In this document: one piece after another, positions 34,587 to 43,346 of the stretch
Layout of the letters: the number at the start of each line of letters is the position of its first letter
Position numbering within the stretch: position 1 is the stretch's first letter
Origin: CAKMMH01 sp927798255
Lineage (GTDB): Bacteria > Bdellovibrionota_C > UBA2361 > CAKMMH01
Assembly: GCA_034180415.1 (NCBI GenBank)
Contig: JAXFOK010000005.1
Span: 1-64,000 of the forward strand
Length of the DNA: 64,000 nucleotides
Direction: 5' to 3'
The notes under the pieces: generated by a model
Seen by the model: only the letters and a program-made list of their open reading frames with translations
What the model was told of the DNA's origin: nothing
The model's database searches: none
Program-made: the position numbers and the translations under genes

Positions 34587-35486
34587 ATGTCAAATATTAA
34601 AAGCATGACAGCTTATGCAAAAAGCGAATTTGAAAATGATGATTTTAAACTAACAGTAGAAATTAGGTCAGTAAATCATAGGTTTTTAGATATTAATTTT
34701 AAAATCCCACAAGTTTATTGGAGCCTCGAAAATAATTTTAGAAAAATAATTTCAGAATTTGTTTCAAGGGGACATCTTGATGTTATTATCCAAAGAGAAG
34801 AAAAAAATTTAAATAAAGAACCATCTTTAACTTTAAATAAAGCTCTTTTTGAATCTTATTTGGCAGTCTATGAAGAAACTTTGGAAAATTATTTATCTAC
34901 TAGCATTTCTAAAGAAAATGTCATTGATATTTTAGGCAAAAAAGATGTAATAACTTCAAGCTCTGCTTTGCTCTTTGAAAATGAAGAAAATGAAATTATT
35001 AATCTTTTAAAGAATACTCTAGAAAAATTATGTATAATGAAAGAAAAAGAAGGAGATGCGTTAGGAAATGATATCGAAAGTAGATTTAAGAAATTAAAAT
35101 TAATAAAAGATGAAATTTTAAAATTAGAAAATAATAAAAAAGATACAAATGCTTATTTTAATAATTTAAAAGAAAAAATATTAAATGTTACAAAGGATTT
35201 AAATATTAGTTTAAATGAAGATAGAATTATAACAGAGGTTTCCTTAATCGTTGATAGATTAGATATTACAGAAGAATTAGTCCGTCTTGAAAGTCACTTT
35301 AATCAAAAAGATGAAATTATGAAAGAATATCCTCTTGGAAGAAAGTTAGAATTTCTTTTGCAAGAAATTTCAAGAGAGTTTAACACAATTGCTTCAAAAA
35401 TAAGTGATGCGGTAGTTCAATCAAATGTGGTAGAGGCAAAAGCAGAGCTTGAAAAAATTAGGGAACAAATACAAAACATTGAGTAA
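34587..35486 (+). CDS. yicC: YicC-family endoribonuclease
   Basis: 299 residues from ATG at 34587, which has AAGG nine bases upstream and begins MSNIKSMTAYAKSEF like other YicC proteins; the ATG at 34566 merely overlaps the previous stop. VEIRSVNHRFLDINFKIP and the C-terminal GRKLEFLLQEISREFNTIASK are family hallmarks. YicC proteins are hexameric RNases implicated in small-RNA turnover. Located directly before gmk, a common bacterial pairing. Confidence 0.93.
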   Translation: MSNIKSMTAYAKSEFENDDFKLTVEIRSVNHRFLDINFKIPQVYWSLENNFRKIISEFVSRGHLDVIIQREEKNLNKEPSLTLNKALFESYLAVYEETLENYLSTSISKENVIDILGKKDVITSSSALLFENEENEIINLLKNTLEKLCIMKEKEGDALGNDIESRFKKLKLIKDEILKLENNKKDTNAYFNNLKEKILNVTKDLNISLNEDRIITEVSLIVDRLDITEELVRLESHFNQKDEIMKEYPLGRKLEFLLQEISREFNTIASKISDAVVQSNVVEAKAELEKIREQIQNIE

Positions 35487-35508
35487 ATATTTTAAGGTTA
35501 AATAAACT

Positions 35509-36192
35509 ATGACTAATAATTTAAATTTAATAGAAGATAAATTAATAGGAAGAAATAACTTTGCATTTGTTATTGTAGGTCCAACTGCTAGTGGAAAAGG
35601 TACAATGATGAAAATGCTTCAAGATGAATTTAAAGATAAAGTTACTTTTTCAATATCTGCTACGACTCGTGAACCACGCCCTAATGAAGTAAATGGCGTT
35701 AATTATTATTTTATAACTAAAGAAGAATTTGAAACAAAAATTAAAAATGAAGAGTTTTTGGAGTGGGAACCTGTGCATACTTCATATTATGGTACGCTCC
35801 TTTCAGAATATGATAGGGCAAACAATGGAAATCTTGATTTACTTCTAGATATTGATATAAAAGGTGCGATAAATGTTAAAAAGAAACTAAAGGAAAGAGC
35901 AACTCTTATATTTTTGGTGCCGCCATCTTTTGAAGTAATGAAGGAGCGTATTATGAATCGCCCTGGATTTAAGGAAGAAGATTTTAAACATCGTCTAGAA
36001 AGCGCTAAAAGAGAGTATGATACTTTTTTGTCTTTACAAAATGAAGGTGGAATTATAGATTATTTGGTAGTAAATGATAAGTTAGAAGAAACTTATGAAA
36101 AGATTCGTTCAATTTATCTTGCAGAAAGTTTAAAACTTCAAAGGTTAAATAATAAGGAGTTAGAAAAATTATGTACTTTAGAAATATTATAA
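35509..36192 (+). CDS. gmk: Guanylate kinase
   Basis: 227 residues. P-loop GPTASGKGTMM near residue 24, after an unusual ~16-residue N-terminal extension; ISATTREPRPNEVNGVNYYF is the GMP-binding region. Converts GMP + ATP to GDP + ADP. Its last 22 bases overlap the start of the following lipoprotein gene, suggesting translational coupling in a yicC-gmk-lipoprotein unit. Confidence 0.96.
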   Translation: MTNNLNLIEDKLIGRNNFAFVIVGPTASGKGTMMKMLQDEFKDKVTFSISATTREPRPNEVNGVNYYFITKEEFETKIKNEEFLEWEPVHTSYYGTLLSEYDRANNGNLDLLLDIDIKGAINVKKKLKERATLIFLVPPSFEVMKERIMNRPGFKEEDFKHRLESAKREYDTFLSLQNEGGIIDYLVVNDKLEETYEKIRSIYLAESLKLQRLNNKELEKLCTLEIL

Positions 36193-36677
36193 AAATTGCT
36201 CTTTGTGTATCGGTTTGCTTTATAGTTAGTTGTTCTTTAACTCCTAAACATAAACCTGGTGAAGGCGCTATAAAAATTGATTCAATTAGAGGCCATCAAG
36301 AAGCTGGTGTTGTTACAGTAAAGATGGCAGTAGATAGAATGAAGTATAGACAATCATTAATTAACGCAGAAGTAAACTCTGTTCGTGTTATAGAAATATT
36401 CCAAAGAAAAGCAAAACAAGAAGCAAGAACTTATCCTATGTATCGTCTTTTTGATGTAAAAAAAGGCGCGGCATATGATATTTTAGGTTTAAAAGATGGC
36501 GATATTATCGTTTCTGCCGCAGGTTACGTTATTCAAGATGGCTCTCAATTTAAAAATTACATAAATGTTCTTGAAGATGTTTATGATAATAGTAAAAAAG
36601 ATAAGCCAAATATTGAAATTTTAAGAGATGGGATTCCGTTTAATTTTATATACTACTTTAGCCCCAAAGAAGAGTAA
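36171..36677 (+). CDS. PDZ-domain lipoprotein
   Basis: 168 residues. Starts inside the 3' end of gmk, with AGGAG upstream. A type II signal peptide (KIALCVSVCFIVSC) places the lipidated cysteine in VSC at about residue 21. The C-terminal ~90 residues resemble a PDZ domain: FDVKKGAAYDILGLKDGDIIVSAAGY and a later NIEILRDGIPFNF strand, as in GspC-like and HtrA-type PDZ modules. It probably sits in the membrane facing the periplasm, as a peptide-binding or assembly factor. No partner secretion genes are beside it. Its stop codon is inside the outer stem of the repeat that follows. Confidence 0.75.
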   Translation: MYFRNIIKIALCVSVCFIVSCSLTPKHKPGEGAIKIDSIRGHQEAGVVTVKMAVDRMKYRQSLINAEVNSVRVIEIFQRKAKQEARTYPMYRLFDVKKGAAYDILGLKDGDIIVSAAGYVIQDGSQFKNYINVLEDVYDNSKKDKPNIEILRDGIPFNFIYYFSPKEE

Positions 36678-36808
36678 AACCGATGATGCATCAAAAAATT
36701 CTGCGTTATTTGTGTACGGGCAATCCTCACCGTAGCAATGAGTACGCCTCCTGTTGCCCGCACACAAATGCCTTGTCTTTTCAAACCCGCGGGCCTCATC
36801 GGTTTTAC
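36674..36808. repeat. Structured double-stem element, copy A
   Basis: Outer 13-bp stem GTAAAACCGATGA (36674-36686) / TCATCGGTTTTAC (36796-36808); the first arm contains the TAA stop of the lipoprotein gene. Then a conserved block TGCATC..AAAATTCTGCGTTATTTG, an inner stem ATTTGTG-TA-CGGGCAA / TTGCCCG-CA-CACAAAT, a loop ending GAGTACGCCTCC, and a conserved block CAAATGCCTTGTCTTTT. Copy B at 54034-54161 shares the blocks, but its stems have other sequences that still pair. Confidence 0.75.
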
Positions 36809-36904
36809 AGTCGTGTAGAGAATATTTGAAAATAAAAATATTTTTGCCTCGTCCGTTTTACATTCTCGTTTTACAATCGCCAAAAGAAAGTTTAAAATTT
36901 TTTT

Positions 36905-37010
36905 ATGTTTGCAATGCATCCAAGATTGCGTCGTTATTTGATGGATAGCCAATGTGCCTGCTTACTACGCTCTGACACCGCGCTTCGCGCTATGGGATGC
37001 CCCTAAAGTG
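36905..37010. repeat. Degenerate partial copy of the structured element
   Basis: TGCATCCAAGATTGCGTCGTTATTTG (from ~36916) matches the left conserved block of copies A and B, followed by TGGATAGCCAA and CTTACTACGCTC, which resembles the loop of copy A. The right half is missing or replaced by a CGCGCTTCGCGC palindrome. Confidence 0.45.
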
Positions 37011-37200
37011 GTATAATTTTAGCGAAAATCAAAAAGTAAAAACAAAATTTTTTAAAATCTTGTAATCTCTCGACTCAAATGTATGTTTTGTATAAAAATT
37101 TTTGAATGTCATTACCCCTTGTGGATAACCAAAATAAAGGTAAGTGATATTGCTTTGCTGTATGGGGTTATCATACCTCATCTAACCGCGCCAAGTTAAA

Positions 37201-37248
37201 ATACCTTTTTACGTCTTGATCATTTTTTAGCAAGGCGAAAAAAGGTAT
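37201..37248 (-). terminator. Possible terminator hairpin downstream of nfo
   Basis: ATACCTTTTT (37201-37210) pairs with AAAAAGGTAT (37239-37248) over a 28-base loop, just beyond the nfo stop on the minus strand. An outer GGCGC/GCGCC pairing is also possible. The run of T is within the stem, so this is weak. Confidence 0.4.
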
Positions 37249-37264
37249 GAGAATGTGCGCCTTA

Positions 37265-38098
37265 CTAATTTAAAAAATTTTCTCTTAATATTTTGATTTC
37301 TTGCTTATAACCATCAAGATCATTTGGAGTTTCTAAAATAAATGGTAGTTCTCTTAGATATTTGTTATTTATAATTTTAGTAATAGCTTCTAATCCTATA
37401 TGTCCTTCTCCAATTTTTTGATGCCTGTCTTTATGTGATGCAAAAGGATTCATTGTATCATTTAAATGAATTGCTTTAAGTTTATTTAGACCTATTATTT
37501 TATCAAATTCTTCTAATACTCCTTCAAGATTGTTTACAATGTCATATCCAGCATCATTCACGTGACACGTATCAAGGCAGACGCCAAGCTTTTCATTTAA
37601 TATTGTACCATCAATTATAGTTTTTAATTCTTCAAAATTTCTTCCTACTTCACTTCCTTTTCCAGACATCGTTTCTAAAAGAACAGTTGTTTGCATGTCT
37701 TTAAAAAGAGTATCATTTAATAATTTTACAATATATTTTATTCCAACTTCCACGCCTTGCATGACATGACTTCCTGGGTGAAAATTGTAATAGCTTTGAG
37801 GAATATGTTCTAACCTATTTATATCATCTTGAAACATCGTCTTTGTAAAAGTTCTAATACTCTCATCTTTTGCACACGGGTTCATCGTATATGGAGCATG
37901 AGCCACAATGTTTGTAAAATTATTAGTCTTTGCAAATTCTATATATTTTTTAACATCATCTAGGTCAAGTTCTTTTGCAGCTCCACCCCGTGGGTTTCTT
38001 GTAAAAAATTGAAAAGTATTAGCATTAATAGAAAGGGCTTCTTTTCCCATTGCAAGAAAACCTTTTGAAGATGATAAGTGACAACCAATTTTTAACAT
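37265..38098 (-). CDS. nfo: Endonuclease IV (AP endonuclease)
   Basis: 277 residues, TIM-barrel. MLKIGCHLSSSKGF at the N-terminus, FFTRNPRGG, NFHPGSHVMQG, LLETMSGKGSEVG, CLDTCHVNDAGYD and HLNDTMNPFASHKDRHQKIGEG supply the three-zinc ligands. It cuts 5' of abasic sites in base excision repair. Single gene. Confidence 0.96.
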   Translation of the reverse strand: MLKIGCHLSSSKGFLAMGKEALSINANTFQFFTRNPRGGAAKELDLDDVKKYIEFAKTNNFTNIVAHAPYTMNPCAKDESIRTFTKTMFQDDINRLEHIPQSYYNFHPGSHVMQGVEVGIKYIVKLLNDTLFKDMQTTVLLETMSGKGSEVGRNFEELKTIIDGTILNEKLGVCLDTCHVNDAGYDIVNNLEGVLEEFDKIIGLNKLKAIHLNDTMNPFASHKDRHQKIGEGHIGLEAITKIINNKYLRELPFILETPNDLDGYKQEIKILRENFLN

Positions 38099-38126
38099 AT
38101 ACTTTAATCTCCACTTTAAAAAATTT

Positions 38127-38399
38127 TTAATTTAAAAGTATGTGTATTATCATTAGATATTGAACTACAAATAAGAATTCGAAATAATTATAAATTTTTT
38201 TTAGTTTCTTACAATGCATAAGATAAAAAGTAATAAGAAAACAAATAAACATGAAATAAATATTTGGAATATAAAATTTTGAAAATGAAAAAGTGCTAAA
38301 ATAATTAAAAATCAAATTATGAGGATAAAGTGCCGATAAACTATCGCAAAGTTCAACTATATTTGTAGGTTCAAAAATATTTATATTATTTATAATCAT
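38127..38399 (-). CDS. Hypothetical small membrane protein
   Basis: 90 residues with one or two hydrophobic stretches (YFMFICFLITFYLM and FLFVVQYLMIIHILL). There is no clear ribosome binding site and no family match. It lies upstream of nfo on the same strand, next to a region of gene remnants, and may be a chance or decayed frame. Confidence 0.3.
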   Translation of the reverse strand: MIINNINIFEPTNIVELCDSLSALYPHNLIFNYFSTFSFSKFYIPNIYFMFICFLITFYLMHCKKLKKIYNYFEFLFVVQYLMIIHILLN

Positions 38400-38662
38400 T
38401 TTTTATAATACTTACTTTTAAATAAATTGATGAGCCATAAGCTGTTAGATATTTTATAAAAGTAAAAGAAAAAAATAAAGTTAATGAAATTTAAAATTTG
38501 TAATATACTTTTTTTATTGAAATATAACTTTTAAAATAAGTTAAAAATAGTTTTTTTAATAAAGTTTTCTTAGTTAAGCATTTTTATTAGCCTAGAATTT
38601 TTATTTTAATTATTATAAGTATTGATAAAATAAAAAGTTTTGTAATATCAATAATAAAAAAT

Positions 38663-38968
38663 AAACTAATATTTAATTATGTTGCCTCTTCACCTGTAAG
38701 AATTTTACCTACAACATTTGTATTTTTATGCTTACTAGGTGGAATATTACTATCCTTACCATTTTCTGGCACTATGTCTTTTATAGATGCTTTATTTACA
38801 TCTGTTAGCGGCGTTTGCGTTACAGGTTTGTCAGTACAAGATATAAGTACAAATTTAACACTTGTAGGGCAAATAATTTTGATGCTTTTAATACAAGTTG
38901 GCGGGCTTGGGATTATGAGTATTTCTTCTGTAATCTTTTTGTTACTTGGAAAAAAGATTTGCAAATAA
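38663..38968 (+). pseudogene. TrkH potassium-uptake subunit, N-terminal remnant
   Basis: About 100 codons without a start. VRILPTTFVFLCLLGGILL, then FIDALFTSVSGVCVTGLSV and GQIILMLLIQVGGLGIMS: these are the first TrkH/KtrB pore region (the VTGL selectivity motif is visible) and the following helix. The frame ends in a stop after GKKICK, so most of the transporter is deleted. Confidence 0.8.
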
Positions 38969-38992
38969 ATTTTATATCAAGATGCATTTTCA

Positions 38993-39145
38993 GAAGAAAG
39001 TTCTGAGGATATAAGTTTTATTGAAGTTGATGTAAAACAAGCTATGATTGGTAAAAATCTTACAGAGTTAAGATTACCTGATAAATTCGAAATAGTTAAA
39101 GACATACCGTTTAGCCTTTGAGGGAAAAAAGAAGCAGAAGAGTAA
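38993..39145 (+). pseudogene. TrkA/KtrA RCK C-terminal remnant
   Basis: About 50 codons in one frame with an internal TGA: ISFIEVDVKQAMIGKNLTELRLPDKFEIV fits the TrkA-C domain pattern of potassium-channel regulatory subunits. It follows the trkH remnant, so the two probably come from one operon with most of both genes deleted. Confidence 0.55.
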
Positions 39146-39430
39146 ACTATTGGCTATATTGCAGACTTAGCACAAGTAAATAGACAAGCTATGCAAAATG
39201 CTACTAATTCAGAAAAAAGATTACAACATATTGGTATATGGGTAATAGTTTTTCCTACAATTTTTGTTTTGATTCTTGGATTTATACTTCTTCATTCTCT
39301 TAAAAAAATGATAATAAAACCACTAGAAGAATTAAAAGATGTCATGATTTCATATTTAAAAGGTAATCATATGAGAAGATGCCCTCAAGTTTCGAGCTCA
39401 GAAGATTTCCAAGAATTGTATGATGCTTAA
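39146..39430 (+). pseudogene. HAMP-domain sensor remnant
   Basis: 95 codons: a helical segment (RQAMQNATNSEKRLQ), one membrane helix (IWVIVFPTIFVLILGFILL) and a HAMP-like stretch (IKPLEELKDVMISYLKGNHMRRCP...SSEDFQELYDA). It resembles the middle of a sensor kinase or chemoreceptor. No complete start or output domain remains. An ATG at 39191 could allow a short peptide, but no ribosome binding site is seen. Confidence 0.5.
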
Positions 39431-39516
39431 ATTCTATCTTGGATTCTAAATAAAATTTAAATAATAAAAACAAAAAAGATATAAAATAGAATATGAAACA
39501 ATAGAAAGGTAAAAAA

Positions 39517-39593
39517 TGGGGTGGATAGAGGGGCTCGAACCCACGACAACCGGAACCACAATCCGGGGCTCTACCAACTGAGCTATATCCACC
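39517..39593 (-). tRNA. tRNA-His (anticodon GTG), CCA encoded
   Basis: Cloverleaf with acceptor GTGGATA/TATCCAC, an extra 5' G (39593) able to pair with C73 as required for tRNA-His, anticodon arm CCGGA-TTGTGGT-TCCGG, T-loop TTCGAGC, and the 3' CCA present in the DNA (39517-39519). Confidence 0.96.
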
Positions 39594-39732
39594 ATCTAAA
39601 AGGACTTTTGAATTTTAACTAAAATCAAAATAATTGTCAACAAAGTGAAAAAGAGGGCTAATATATTTGATTTTGTTTTATAGCAATATATAACAATTCT
39701 TAAATGTTATTGGAAAAGTTTATTATATTGTT

Positions 39733-40440
39733 TCATTTTACTAATATTCTTACTAATAAAATACTTAATCCATACAAAACTATCAAAGGAAGCGCCATTA
39801 AAACTTGAGTTATGATATCAGGAGGAGTCAGAATAGCAGCAAGAGTAAAAATCATAACAATTGCATGTCTAAAATATTTCTTTAAAAAATTACTATCTAT
39901 TAAATTAATTTTTGCCAAAATTACTAAAATTATTGGAAGCTCAAAAATTAGAGCAAATGTCAAATCAAGCTTTATTAAAAGTGTAATATAATCATTAAAA
40001 TGAATAATTGGCTTTAAAGATAAAAGCTCGTATTGACTATAAAAAAACTTAAGTGCAAAGGGTAAGATTAATATATGGCAAAAAAGCGCGCCTCCAATTC
40101 CAAGTATACTTCCTAATGTTATAAAATAAAAAACATACTTTCTTTCATTTTCCTTAAGTCCTGGTTTTATAAATTCCCATGCTTCAAATAAAATAATAGG
40201 AAGGGAGATTAAAAATCCTAAAAAGAACGAAACTTTTAATCTTACTAAAAATGCATCTATTGGACTCTTTCCAATTAAATCAGAATTTATAAAATTACTT
40301 CTAAACTCTTGTCCTAGTAAGTCAATAAAAAATGGTGACTTTAAAAAAATAAAAATTGAAAATAAAAATACAAAAAAACATGAAAATAAAGTTCTTTTCC
40401 TAAGTTCAGTTAAATGTGAATAAAAATTTGAATCATTCAT
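39733..40440 (-). CDS. tatC: Twin-arginine translocase subunit TatC
   Basis: 235 residues with six membrane segments. FYSHLTELRKRT at the N-terminus, PLNDA-equivalent KSPIDAFLVRLKVSFF, FEAWEFIKPGLKENERKY, and FELPIILVILAKINL are typical TatC regions. It recognises RR signal peptides and exports folded proteins across the inner membrane. Ends in TGA, showing TGA is a stop in this organism. Second gene after tatA on the minus strand. Confidence 0.96.
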   Translation of the reverse strand: MNDSNFYSHLTELRKRTLFSCFFVFLFSIFIFLKSPFFIDLLGQEFRSNFINSDLIGKSPIDAFLVRLKVSFFLGFLISLPIILFEAWEFIKPGLKENERKYVFYFITLGSILGIGGALFCHILILPFALKFFYSQYELLSLKPIIHFNDYITLLIKLDLTFALIFELPIILVILAKINLIDSNFLKKYFRHAIVMIFTLAAILTPPDIITQVLMALPLIVLYGLSILLVRILVK

Positions 40441-40487
40441 ATAGTTAAAAATAATTACTTATATCATCTGTCTTATTTTTTATATTA

Positions 40488-40757
40488 CTATCGTTTTTTA
40501 TTCTTGTCATTATTAGTTTCGTTTTCTATATTTTCAATTAATTTATCTTTTTTAAAATCATTAGTTTCGTTTTTATTATTATCAACTTGAGGATTAAGAG
40601 TAACAGTTATCTCATCTTTAATATTTGAAGAAAAATTATTAATACCTGATATAAACTTACCTAATGATTTTGCAAAATCTTGAAGTTTTTCTGGTCCTAA
40701 AAGCAAAAAAGCTATAACAAAAATAACTAAAAGTTCTAAAAAACTAATTCCAAACAT
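40488..40757 (-). CDS. tatA: Twin-arginine translocase TatA/TatB subunit
   Basis: 89 residues. N-terminal membrane helix MFGISFLELLVIFVIAFLLLGPEKL with the FGPxK-type turn (LGPEKL), an amphipathic helix, then an acidic/Asn-rich tail. It forms the Tat pore or receptor with TatC 47 bases downstream. TatA and TatB cannot be separated firmly; only one such gene is visible here. Confidence 0.9.
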   Translation of the reverse strand: MFGISFLELLVIFVIAFLLLGPEKLQDFAKSLGKFISGINNFSSNIKDEITVTLNPQVDNNKNETNDFKKDKLIENIENETNNDKNKKR

Positions 40758-40770
40758 ATTCTTTACTTTT

Positions 40771-41469
40771 CTAATCGTTTTTTCTTATAACAAGTAAATG
40801 TTGATATCCTAAGATCCTAGGAAATAAATTAACCCATTTATACTTAATAATAGCAAAAATTTTGTATAAAAATGATTTTCTAATTTTTTTACTAATAAAC
40901 ATTTCAATCGGTGAGGTGGAAGCATTAATGCTTTCAATCTTTATACCATTAAATGAATTTACAAAATTTATAATAGTTTTCCTTGTAAAAAAATGAAGAT
41001 GCGTGTTATCTAAAATGCCTTTTTCAGTGTAATTAAAATTTCCAAAAAGAAGAGAAAATCTTGTATACCAATGAGCAATATTTGGAACGGAAAGTAGCAA
41101 AATTCCATTTTTATTTAATTTAGAAATAACCTCTTTAAAGAACTCTTTATGGTCAACTGTATGCTCAAGGACATCTAAAAGAAGAAGTAAATCATACTTT
41201 TTATTAACTTTGCTCAAATCATCATACATCGTGTTATAATACTTGCTTGCGATATTTCTTGCATTTTCATTAATTTCAACTGCATCAAGATTTGAAAATC
41301 CATGATTTTTTAATAAATTTCCCATCATTCCTATCGATGACCCGATGTCTAATATGGAATCATTCTTATTGGTGAAATTGTTTAGAATTTGTGTGAGTGC
41401 CCAAGTATGGCTTGAACCAATAAAAAGTTTGTAATCATATTTTATATTATCTATTGAACACTCTTTCAT
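40771..41469 (-). CDS. Class I SAM-dependent methyltransferase
   Basis: About 232 residues from the ATG at 41469; a TTG at 41505 would extend it by 12 residues without support. SAM-binding motif ILDIGSSIGMMGNLL near residue 40, LLLLDVLEHTVDHKEFF (motif with acidic residue), and GILLLSVPNIAHW. It belongs to the Methyltransf_23/11 group common in surface polysaccharide or ubiquinone-type methylation. The C-terminus has a membrane-facing basic patch. Thirteen bases before tatA, so possibly the first gene of the tatAC unit. Confidence 0.85.
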   Translation of the reverse strand: MKECSIDNIKYDYKLFIGSSHTWALTQILNNFTNKNDSILDIGSSIGMMGNLLKNHGFSNLDAVEINENARNIASKYYNTMYDDLSKVNKKYDLLLLLDVLEHTVDHKEFFKEVISKLNKNGILLLSVPNIAHWYTRFSLLFGNFNYTEKGILDNTHLHFFTRKTIINFVNSFNGIKIESINASTSPIEMFISKKIRKSFLYKIFAIIKYKWVNLFPRILGYQHLLVIRKND

Positions 41470-41549
41470 AAGTTTAATTGTGGCAAAAATTGGTTTATAA
41501 TGCAATAATCAAAAATATTAAGATTATATAACAACTTTTGTGAGATATT

Positions 41550-42443
41550 ATGAGCGTAGAGTTAATATTAAAAGACTTAAATATACCAAAATTTGAGGGA
41601 AAAACAGGTTCGGATATTACGACATTTAAGATAGGTGGTGCTTTAAAAAATTTAATATATGTAAATAATAAGCAAAAATTATCTAAATTACTTCAAAAAT
41701 TTTATGAGGAACAAATTTCTTATACCATTCTTGGAAATGGCTCTAATGTCCTTTTTCCAGATGAGGAAATAAATAATGTTATTATAAAATTAGGAGAAGA
41801 ATTTTCTAATATTAACAAAATCGATGAAAATAAATTTCAAATTGGTGCTTCGACTCTTATGCCATATATTTCAAATACATTTGAAAAAGAAGCACTTTCA
41901 GGCTTTGAGTTTGCTTGCTCCCTTCCTGCAGAGCTTGGAGGAACATTATACATGAATGCAAGTTTTAGAGGCCAGAATATTTCTGATATTTTAGAAAGTA
42001 TAGAAATTTGTATGCCAAATGGTGACTTGCAAATAATTAATAAGGATAAACTTGAAATTATTCCAAAACAAATAAAAATCCCCAAAAATTCAGTTATAAC
42101 TAGCGCGGCTTTTTGTCTTATAAGTAAAAACAAGGCGGAGATTTCTTCAAAAATTAGAGAAAATAAAGAATTTCGTCAGAGAACTCAACCAAAAGGCGCA
42201 TCTTGCGGTTGTATTTTTAAAAATCCAAGTGCTGAAGCACCAGCTGGAATGCTTTTAGATAAAGTAGGGCTTAAAGGGACGAGAGAAGGAGGAGCTATGT
42301 ATTCCACAGTCCATGCAAATTGGATTATAAATGATACATTAAAAGCTACTAGCAGTGATGTTAAAAAATTAATTGATATCGGAAAAGAGAAAGTTTTAAA
42401 AGAATTTAATATTAATCTTGAAACAGAAGTCGTGATTTTTTAG
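41550..42443 (+). CDS. murB: UDP-N-acetylenolpyruvoylglucosamine reductase MurB
   Basis: 297 residues. FAD-binding TFKIGGALKNLIYV and LGNGSNVLFPD, LPAELGGTLYMNASFRGQ, and RQRTQPKGASCGCIFKNPSAEAPAGMLLDKVGLKG. The usual catalytic serine position (GSxFKNP) is a cysteine (GCIFKNP), a substitution seen in some MurB groups. Reduces UDP-GlcNAc-enolpyruvate to UDP-MurNAc. Starts a murB-ftsQ-ftsA set. Confidence 0.96.
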   Translation: MSVELILKDLNIPKFEGKTGSDITTFKIGGALKNLIYVNNKQKLSKLLQKFYEEQISYTILGNGSNVLFPDEEINNVIIKLGEEFSNINKIDENKFQIGASTLMPYISNTFEKEALSGFEFACSLPAELGGTLYMNASFRGQNISDILESIEICMPNGDLQIINKDKLEIIPKQIKIPKNSVITSAAFCLISKNKAEISSKIRENKEFRQRTQPKGASCGCIFKNPSAEAPAGMLLDKVGLKGTREGGAMYSTVHANWIINDTLKATSSDVKKLIDIGKEKVLKEFNINLETEVVIF

Positions 42444-42480
42444 TTTTATTTTCTTCAGTTTTATCTTTTAAGGGGTGTTA

Positions 42481-43230
42481 ATGAAAAAAAGATATAAAGT
42501 TTTTGGGACTTTTATTTTAATAATTTTAGTAAATAGCTTTGTATTCTTGTATATTTATTTAAAAAATAACGTTTCAGTATCGTTAGTGTTATCAGGAAAC
42601 AAGTTTACAAGTAATGATGAGATATTTAGTAAATTTGAGAAAAGAACCGATGTTTTTTATTGGTATTTAAATAAATCAAATATTAGGGAGCAAATAAGAA
42701 AACTTCCATTTGTTAAGGAAGTAGAGATCTTTCCAAGTTCTTTAGAAGGTTTTAATAAATTAAATATTGCTATCAAGGAAGAAAATCCTTTTTATTTAGT
42801 CAAATTAAATGATGACAAAGTTCAAGTTATTTCAGATGAAGGGAAAATGCTTTCTTATCTCACAAATGATAAAAATATGTTAGTAAATTGGGACTTTTTT
42901 AATACATTACCTGTTATTTCGGGTATTGATAATGGGCTTGATAGCTCGCAAACGTTAAATTCAAGACTAATATATATAGCTAATTTTTTAAAGAATATTA
43001 AGACTTATATACCATATACTATAAACTTTATGTATTTCATACCATCTGGGGAAGTCGAGCTAAAATTTTTAGAGATTAAGCCAGTCGTTGTTTTAGATTT
43101 ATCAAAAGGTGATGAGTGGGTCGATACAGAACTTAAGAGATTTAACGCATTGGTCAATAAGTTGGGTACTCAAATAAATAATATGTCAAAAATTGATTTA
43201 GCATATACAAAAGTTGGGGTCCTTAAATAA
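42481..43230 (+). CDS. ftsQ: Cell division protein FtsQ
   Basis: 249 residues from ATG at 42481, five bases after AGGGG; an in-frame GTG at 42475 overlaps that site. Short basic N-terminus, one membrane helix (FGTFILIILVNSFVFLYIYL), then a POTRA domain (VSLVLSGNKFTSNDEIFSKF...LPFVKEVEIFPSSL) and the beta domain. It links FtsK/FtsL/FtsB in the divisome on the periplasmic side. The sequence is divergent, as usual for FtsQ, but position between murB and ftsA supports it. Confidence 0.88.
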   Translation: MKKRYKVFGTFILIILVNSFVFLYIYLKNNVSVSLVLSGNKFTSNDEIFSKFEKRTDVFYWYLNKSNIREQIRKLPFVKEVEIFPSSLEGFNKLNIAIKEENPFYLVKLNDDKVQVISDEGKMLSYLTNDKNMLVNWDFFNTLPVISGIDNGLDSSQTLNSRLIYIANFLKNIKTYIPYTINFMYFIPSGEVELKFLEIKPVVVLDLSKGDEWVDTELKRFNALVNKLGTQINNMSKIDLAYTKVGVLK

Positions 43231-43346
43231 AATTTTGTTTAAAGAAATTTCCTATATTATTGAATTCTATGGATTGCAGAAATTTTAAGTCGTGTTTATT
43301 ATAAGAAATAGGCTTTGATTTTTAGCAGTATTTAAGGAGCTTGTAA

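Noticed and set aside
38774..39006. Short plus-strand open frames as independent small genes
   Set aside because: They are pieces of the TrkH remnant and its shadow frame, without starts or ribosome binding sites.
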